DNA from: Cristatella mucedo
Lineage: Eukaryota; Bryozoa; Phylactolaemata; Cristatellidae
Direction: 5' to 3'
NCBI GenBank assembly: GCA_009760855.2
Contig: WPIO01000035.1
Location: 1,334,501 to 1,398,500 of the forward strand
Length of the DNA: 64,000 nucleotides
Made by a program: the position numbers and the translations under genes. Position 1 is the first letter of the stretch. Each line of letters starts with the position of its first letter. This document shows positions 42,201-51,200 of this stretch, one piece after another. Under the pieces are notes generated by a model. It was given only the letters and a program-made list of their open reading frames with translations, did no database searches and was not told the DNA's origin.

Positions 42201-45200
42201 TCAAAGTTAATAAAAATAAACACTAGATGATTTAGCAGCATATTTTATAGAGCAACAGAAGAGCCTTTATGGCTATCACCACCGCTTTCAGGGGCAATAA
42301 AGAATGACCCACAATAGGATTAGAGCCCACAACTTCGGGACCGCGACCATGAAACCAACCGCCTTCCCTAGTGTGCCATCACGGCTCGCCAGCTTTAAAA
42401 TTTCTGGTCCAGCCTAGAAAGAACAAAGGGACGGTGCGATCTAATATTTATCTAGCCACCGCAGTAGGTAGTATTTATCAGAGGTTGAACATGATAACTA
42501 GCCGCGGAAGCCCTCCCAATGAAAATTTTAAAACATCAAGTAATCTTTTAAGAGGACACATAAGTTTTTAGCTGCCCGATGAGGGTCATATTAACGTCCC
42601 TTTTCTTTATTTTCAGACATAAGCTGTATAATGTATCAAATGTAATCAAAAATGTTTCTTAAAAAAGTCTTAAAAACAGCAGAGCTTAAGCATTGATTTT
42701 ACAAGGCCACAAGCCTACACTGGAAATATAGCGGTCACAAGACACCTCAACAAGCTTCACCCAAGTACCTCAATGTACCAAGGTTCGAAAAGTTTGGATA
42801 GAAGTCACTTATGATGCAGATATCTGTAAATTTGTTACTTGCAGATATGTTGCTTCCATTTTACATCAGAGATAGTCTTGGTTTGCATAATAACGTTGTC
42901 TTTTATGCAAAAGTCGGCAGAGCTTCCGATCAAATTTCCAACATAGTTGTCTGTTAGAAGGTACCCTAACCAGTATAGGATTGTCGGAAAATTTTTATAA
43001 ATTTATGTTTTTGACATTCCTCTTAAAGTTTCATAAACCAAAAAATAAAGATGGCAACTCTCAAAATAGGATATCCCTTAAAATCTTATAGCGTACGCTC
43101 TGAAAACCACCTTTACACACTTGAACAGAAGGCAAGTGCTTGTTTGCATGACTCTCTAGCAGTCTTTTTCGCCTCATCAATAAAAAATTCTGAACTGCTT
43201 ATACAAAAATTATATAAGTGAAATTCCGTTCGTCATGAAACGTCACTTTAGAATCTTGGTCACTAAACAGAAAGAAAAACATCTCCAGGCGACTTGCTTT
43301 GGTAAGTACGAGTAGATGCGGATTGTTTAGCAATATACATGGTCAGTTTCTTTTACAACTTCCTATACCAGATAGTCAACCTAAAAGACAACTCGGAAGC
43401 AAGTTCTGATGAGAAGGCGTAACAATGGCTTTTTAGAACCTTAATAGGGCATGGTAGCCTCCTCTAGAGACATACCTTAATAATTAGGAGAAACTTGATA
43501 GCACCACAATACAGTTAAAATCTAAATCCCTTCCAGCCGTTTTAAATATGCTAAAATGAAAGCACATCAAGCTACTAGTAATACCATGTACAGCGTCAAC
43601 ATGCGTAAGCTCGCAAAGAACAATTCACAGGGAGCCAGTAAATGCTTTGAAGATCGGATGCTTTATAGCTTATTTGTAAATTTGATCAAATCAAGGAATG
43701 CCCTTGGGTCAGATGGGAATAAGCTCCAGATATGTGAAGCGCATAGGAAGAGATTAAGTTCTCTGAGGGCACTCTATCAAGTGCATTATTATTATTATTA
43801 TGTTTGAGAGCACGCGAAGTGACGGCACAGTCTACAAAATGTTTTAAGTCGATTAAAAGGACCAGCTAAGCGACTTGCGTCAGAAGAGTGTGTAGGGCGA
43901 TGCCTGACCTGATTGGAAAGTAGTTTGGATATGTGTGCTGGAGCAAGAGTAGAAGGGGCTCTAAAGAGAGCGACAAAAACCTCAAAGTTGCTGCGCTGCT
44001 ATGTGAAAAAGAAATAACGGTTGGTAAGAAGTTGTGAAGTTCCGAAACTTAGACTTTAACAGCCAAGCTTAGCTAACGTTTAGCATCAACTGTAAGAACA
44101 GATCGGTGGGAGGACGTGTGAATAGTGAGTGACACAAGTTTTAACTGTATGTCGGTATATTATATACCAGTATTGATGTGGTATCCTTCTCTTAGCAGGC
44201 CAAACTTCACTCAATCTAAACTAAGGGAAAATAGGCAGTCTTAAAGGTATGCTGATATAGTTGTCCTCGGCAAAGGTCACTTAAGAAAAAAACGCACAGA
44301 TTAGATGCAGATGCAATATAGCAGATATTCTTAGATTTTAAGCCTTATTTCATGCCCAGAAATCAAAATAAAGTAGCTACGATTTCTCAAACTTTGAATG
44401 TTTTAAGATTATCCATACAAAAATTCTTAGCTTGAAGTTTCTTGATGGAGCATTTGATTGGCATCAAGAGTCGAACGTATTTTTTACTTGATAATGGCTC
44501 TGCTGGATTTGCTAGGTTACTTCTGAACAGTTTTGTCCCTACCGGGCTACAAACTGACTCACATGTGCCTATTATAGTATTCTTTACAAATTTTAGAATA
44601 ATAACTTTGCAAGCTCAGATTTAACCACGAATTATTAAGTTCCGGGCCTACTATTGGAGTGAAGTGAAAGTAATAGGCTAGGCAACAAGAGAGATGCTTC
44701 TACAGGCAAGGGGACGGACCATTTTCACGTGTCATTCACAATACAGCCTATGATGATATGTGGTATGAAATTATTCTGCAACCCTATGATACAGCCCTAT
44801 AAGGATATCATATGATGCATCCCTATGATGATATAATTCCCTCGTAGAACGAGACTAAGAACAGTCTTTGGAGGTCTAAAACAAATCCGTTCTCATCTCA
44901 CCAATGCGATCATAACTAATTCCCTCACCAGCGTTCTGAATAAATGCAAAGATCAAATGACATTAAGCTGTTTAAGCTAACAGTAACATTCCAAAAAATT
45001 CACGAAAAAAGCTATCAATAGCCAGATGAACTTGGTCTTCAGCAGAAAGTCCTTCAACTAAAATTTCAGTTAGCGAGCCAGCTATCAGTCACATTATTAG
45101 TCGCATTTGCGAAGGTAAAAAGTCCAGAAACAGCTACTTATATTCAGACTTTTATTCAATTTTTGATCGTGTTTTCCTTGCAGCAAATGTAAAGCGCATA

Positions 45201-48200
45201 GAAAGAGATTGAGTTCTCTTAAGGTGCTTGATAAAGTGCCATGTTGTTGCTATTAATATTTGTGTGGGAGCTCTAGGTGTTATCTTTTCAACTTTTAGTT
45301 AAAAAGCAACTAGCTTTTTAAAAAACAGCTCACTTATTAACATTTGCTCAATCCTATCTATGCAAAAATTTTATGCTATCAAAAGAACTCAAAGAGTAAG
45401 TAGTAGTTATTTCTAAGAATATACCCCAGCGAAAGCGCAGCTGTAGCTGGAATAAAATTCCACATGGAATGAAAAAGTTGACCGAAAGCTCACTTAACCA
45501 AGTTCTAAAAATATCTCAAGACCTCATGACCGTGACATTCATGGAATTCTCTAGAACGCTACGATTTTCACCATCTCTGCACGCGTGAGAATGATAGCAT
45601 GACGATAATAGCATGTACATGTAAATTGAGTAGTAGTTTCTTGTGCGCTTGCGCAACATCATTTAATCATTGGTAGACTTGAATTTTTTAGTTCTAGAAG
45701 TCAGTTAGTACATTAAAAAGACTCTGCTATGCTTGTGTTAGAAATACTCATCATAGATTTTGATTGTAGATGGAATTCATGTCAAGCAAATGACCTGGTG
45801 GCTGAAGGCATCATGGTTTATTTACTCCGTGTCGTCTCCTGTCGCAGTCGTTGTGACAATTCTGTACTGGAGTATTATTAACCAGGGTAAGAAATGTCTT
45901 CTTTAGGTTGCCGTGACTTCAAAATGAGTATCTGAAAGATAGATGCTATTGCTTAAACATAAATAGAAAAGACTATTTTGACCATTATGTAATTGATGCA
46001 ATTGTAGCAGCAAATTATTAAAGAAATTCCAAAGTGTTGCGTGACAGTACGCTTGGCTTACTAGTGGGTCAAAGTGAAGGCCATGCGAGATTGTTGTTGA
46101 ACTATGAATACCAGCTCTCCATCCTGCAATAAATGCGAAATTAAATTCGGCTTGCTTTAAGTAACTCTTCTGCATGCTAAGTAAATAGAGCAAGTCGTAA
46201 TAAGGATGAAGGTAGGTTTTGTCGCTCACTTTTGGGTCCCTTCATTCTTTGGCTCCAGCCTACCTATCAGATCTACTCCCTCATTAGGCTCAGCATCGTT
46301 CCGCCCGCTTTTCGGAATCTAACTGATTAACAATACCTCGTACAAACCTCAGATCCTTTGGAGATCGTGCATTTAGTTCGTATGGTTCCAAAGCCTGGAA
46401 CTCACTCCCGACTTGCGTCACGACATTCCCTGACCTAAGCACATTTAAAAAGAACTTAAAAACGCACCTATTTATGACAACATTTAGTGGGTCTCTGTGA
46501 TTTGTCCTGCATGTGCTTATGCGTGCAGACACTGTTGCATGCTGCCACTAACCACATTTGCATGCTGACCCTTTACATGTCACCCCTCACCATGTTATTC
46601 ATGTGGTTTATCAAGTATGACACCACTCACCATTCGATCGTGTTTATTTTGCAGCAAATGTAAAGCGCCTAGAAAGAGATTGAGTTATCTGAGGGCGATT
46701 TATCAATTGTCTTATTATTATTATTATTTGAAACTGCCACCTGTTTGTAGTCTGACAACGTTGACTGCACCAGTGCATGAATACAATCAGCAACTTAGGT
46801 CAACTAGAAGATCTAACCATGGGAGGCGAAGGCTTAGCAGAGGCAGTGCTATCGTAATTGGTGTGAAAAATTGCAGGCTTTCAAACTTTCGCCAGTTCTC
46901 GACCGGCATTTGCTGAAAAAAAGCGCAAATTTCCTACGCATTTCGATAAAATATTCGAGGAACGCAAAAGATTAAGCGGCGGCGAACTAGCACGGTCCTG
47001 GGAGGAGCGATAGATTTATAAAGTTCACATGTAGTTTTTGCCCGGTGGTAAGGTTCTCGACACTAACGACCCAGGTCACGGGTTTGAATCCTAACCTCTG
47101 GGCAGCAATTATGCAGCGGGAAACGATGCAGCCAAACAGTGGGGCAGAAGACGCTTGGAAGTGAAAAATTATCTGTAAAAATGGCGGTCTAAAAGAATTA
47201 TTTTGCATTTACTAAAGCTGCAAGCAGGCGCGTAGCCAGCTCTCCAAATCGATCTATGGCCGGATCCACCACTATGGCGGCTCAGGGCTTAGGCCTTCCG
47301 GCCTGGCTTAGGTAAATTTAGGGACCCAGGCAAATTTTAGCCGAGCCCGGCTTAGCCTGGCCTAAGCGTGGCAACGCACATGGCTGTGAGCAGTACTTGT
47401 AATAAACCATTCAGTGCGGCCAAGTGTCCACATTAGATCGCACGAGAGTTCATACTTCGTGCTGGCGAATCACTACCACTTTCGTGGTATCATACAAGTA
47501 GTTACTTCCGAAAATAGACGACATGATTGAAACTGCTTGCATTTGTCAAGTTTACCATATCGTTCAAAATTTGGATATAGTTTTTGCAGACAGCGCTTTC
47601 GAGTCAGTGACTAAATACAAAATATTCTAAAACACCTGCATAGTTTTAAAAATGGCTTGCCGCATTCGATTTTGGTGTCGCATTTTCAGCTGACTATTGC
47701 AATTAAGATCGGGATATGCAAACAGTAGCAGCAAAATAACAATAAATAGATAACACACGGCTAACAAACCTAAAACCCGTAAGTTTAAAGCGCTGTTTAG
47801 CACTCATTGTGATATTAGGGTCACAGGCCGTGCTTCAGCATGTTAAAAGTCGACCATCGGCCATTACTAGGGTTCCCCCATATTCTTACGTCTCCGCCTA
47901 CCCGGCCTGCCCGGCCGGCTATATGCCACCTAGTCTGGAAACCACACAATTGGTATAGCATAGCTATCAGACTGCCTATTAAATGCCGTCTGTTAAATTT
48001 CCGCTCCCTAAAAATCATGGGGTTACTTATCTGTGATCAGGCTGTCCAGGAAAAGCTAGATTCATTCCTGCTGACCGAGACATGATCGATCCCTGCTACG
48101 GTAGCTGTGTATCTGAGACCAACCCACAGGGTTATCATACGGTTTAACGAGGTGAATGGCAAGGTTTCCACTGTATTACGTGAATAGTTTGACTGTAGGA

Positions 48201-51200
48201 ACTGCGGTTTTTGCATAGGCAATCGCTTGAAGCAGTTGCTATTAGATAACTATGCAAGACCATGCCTCTTACAGTTGTGGTCTACCGACCTCCAACTAGC
48301 TGTCCAAAATGATTTATGGAGGAGTTTCTCTCTAAAATATTTGTTGGTGGCAGACCTTTATTGATTGCAGGATAATTTAACATTTACTTTAGTAGCTCTA
48401 GTAAAGCTTGGTCCTCTCATTTCTTGACTGTCTGGATAAATTTGGTTTGATCCGACACTATAATCGTAATAATAATAATAATAATAATATTGCACTTGAT
48501 AAAGCGCCCTCAGAGAACTTAATCTCTTTCTAGGCGCTTTACATTTGCTGCAAAGTGATACGCAATAGAATAGTAAGTAAAATCATGCTTGAAAAACAAA
48601 CAAAATGAATAACATGGTTAGGGGTTACATGCACAGGGTCAGCATGCAAATGTGGTTAGTGGCAGCATGAACAGTGTCAGCACGCATAAGCACATCGAGG
48701 ACGAATCACAAGGACCCACTAAATGCTGTCCTAAATAGGTATATTTTTAAGTTTCTTTTAAATGTGGTCAGGTCAGGGGATGTTCTGATGCAGGTCGGGA
48801 GGGAGTTCCAGGCTGTGGGAGCATACGAGCTAAATGCACGGTCTCCAAAGGATTTAAGGTTTGTACGAGGTATTTCTAGACTGTTGGATTCCGAAAAGCG
48901 AGTGGTACGATGCTTTGCCTGATGGGGTAGTATCTCTGAAAGATAGGCTGGAGCCATAGAATGAAGAGACCTAAAAGTGAGCGACAAAACCTTGAAGTCA
49001 ATCCGTTGCTTGACTGGTAACCAGTGCAGGTCGGCGAGAAGTGGAGTAATGTGGCAACTGCGACGCTCACGACAGACAAGCCTAGCTGCAGAGTTTTGCA
49101 CCAGCTGCAATCGCCTGATCGCACATGCTGGTAGGCCAGTAAGCAGTGAGTTGCAGAAGTCGAGACGAGATGTCACGAATGCATGGACCAACTTGGACGT
49201 GGTATCCTTATCTAAACAAGCCCGAATTTTAGCAATGTTATGAAGCTGAAAATAGGCTGATTTGACTGTGGAGCTGATGTGGTCGTCTAACGAGAGGTCG
49301 CTTTGGAATATGACACCTAGATTTCGAGCTGATGCAACTGGAGATATGCTGGCAGAGCCAATTTTGGAAGTCAGCCTTTCCAATTTCTGAATAACACTAG
49401 GTTTGCCCATAACTAGTAAGTTAGTTTTATCATCGTTTAGTTTTAGAAAATTTGCTGCCATCCATGATCGGATGTCATCAATGCATGCAGCAAGTGAGTT
49501 GAGAGAATTTGAGGTGCTCGAAGGCTGGGAGGGATCAAAGCAAAGGTACAACTAAGTGTCATCCGCATAGAAGTGAAAGCCTAGATTGTGCTTGGCAATC
49601 ACATCAGCGAGAGGGAGAGTATAAACGGTGAAAAGGACCGGACCTAGCACAGAGCCCTGAGGTACTCCATATTTTAGAGGTACTTCAGATGATCTTTGTC
49701 CATTCACGTCAACACTCTGGAGTCTCCCACTGAGATAGGACCTGAACCACTGCAGAGCAGTGCCAGTGATGCCCAGGCGAGATGAGAGGCGCTCTAGAAG
49801 TACTTTGTGATCGATGGTATCAAAAGCTGCCGAAAGATCGAGCAAAACAAGAAGAGACACTCTACCCATGTCTGCATTCCTAAGTAGGTCGTTGTATACC
49901 CGAAGCAATGCTGACTCTGTGGAGTGATTAGCTCTAAAGCCAGACTGGAACTTACTAGCAAGGTGTGAGGTTTCGATATACGAGTTCAGCTGGTCTGCCG
50001 CGACCCGTTCAAGTGTCTTTGATAGGAATGGTAGAAGGGAGACTGGGCGGTAGTTGCTTAAGTTCTCCCGTTATATCGTTAGCCATCTCCCCCATTGATC
50101 TTGTTTTCCAGCTGACCATCTCGGATAATTGCTCAGTCAGGTTTACGGCTCCTGCTCCGTTGTAGGTTTAGGGTAAAGTCAACCTTGCCCAGCGTCGCAA
50201 TTAAAAAAAAAAAATTGACTCAGATAAGTTTTTGAAATTTTTTTCCTAGGCAGGTACTCTTGATCTGCACTCAGAACAATTCAAAAACCCCAAGACCCTC
50301 ACTGTTTCAATGAAGATAAACCAGGAGGGTTATTGACCAGCATGCTCCTATACATTCTGTCCGAGAAAAGAATGGTGGATATTATTTTTAATTTACCAAA
50401 TTACTACCAATTAGCGCCAAATCTAGAACATCTACTTTTTCCGAAAACTTTGAGTGGTCATAATCATATCATATCCTAATCATAATCATAATCATATCGC
50501 TTCAGAGTAAATACTTGTTAAACCGGGTCCCCGAAGGGTACTAGCCATACCATAACGTTGGGGGGAATCATCCATAAAAAATAAAGCCCAGCTAACCGCC
50601 AAACAACAATATCTTGGACTGTCACTGTGCTTTCTCCTTCCAGGGTAAGGAACTGTCTTACTGGATTCGAGAAGTATCCATGTAGCCGGATAGAAGACGC
50701 ATATAAAAACATGATTTATTTGTTTACAAAAATGCTCAACTTTGAGCGCAGGATTGAACGCCGATTGAGGAAGTCTGGGTCTGATGACGATCTAGCTAAT
50801 TTCGAAGAATTCCTCCCTCCGAGCCTACACCTGGAAGGTTAGCAATACCTAGCTTTGTATTTTAATAGAAAACTGAAGTCCAACCGGTCGGACCCAAAAC
50901 ACATTTAAGAGAACGTGAGGAATTTGCTTGCCAAATCTGAAACGTCTCAATCCCCGAATTTTAATTGCTCGGCCAAAATTTCCTTTACCTTCTTCCCTGA
51001 AAAAAAGCACAAATATTGTCTCTGTGAAGCCTCCGACTAAAGCAATGGTCGAGTCACATCCTGTGACCTTGTGAAGAGATTTTTTGGAAGTTTTTGAATG
51101 GTATGTGGTTACCTTAACAATGACTATCAACAGAACTCGTCTTCTGAAGACCCTGTTCCACCGCCCTGTGGTCTTCACTGGCAAAAAACGTAGCTTAGCC

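Noticed and set aside
47035..47145. Candidate tRNA gene from A and B boxes
   Set aside because: The boxes are present, but the acceptor and anticodon stems do not pair, and similar degenerate heads recur in the window, so these are SINEs.
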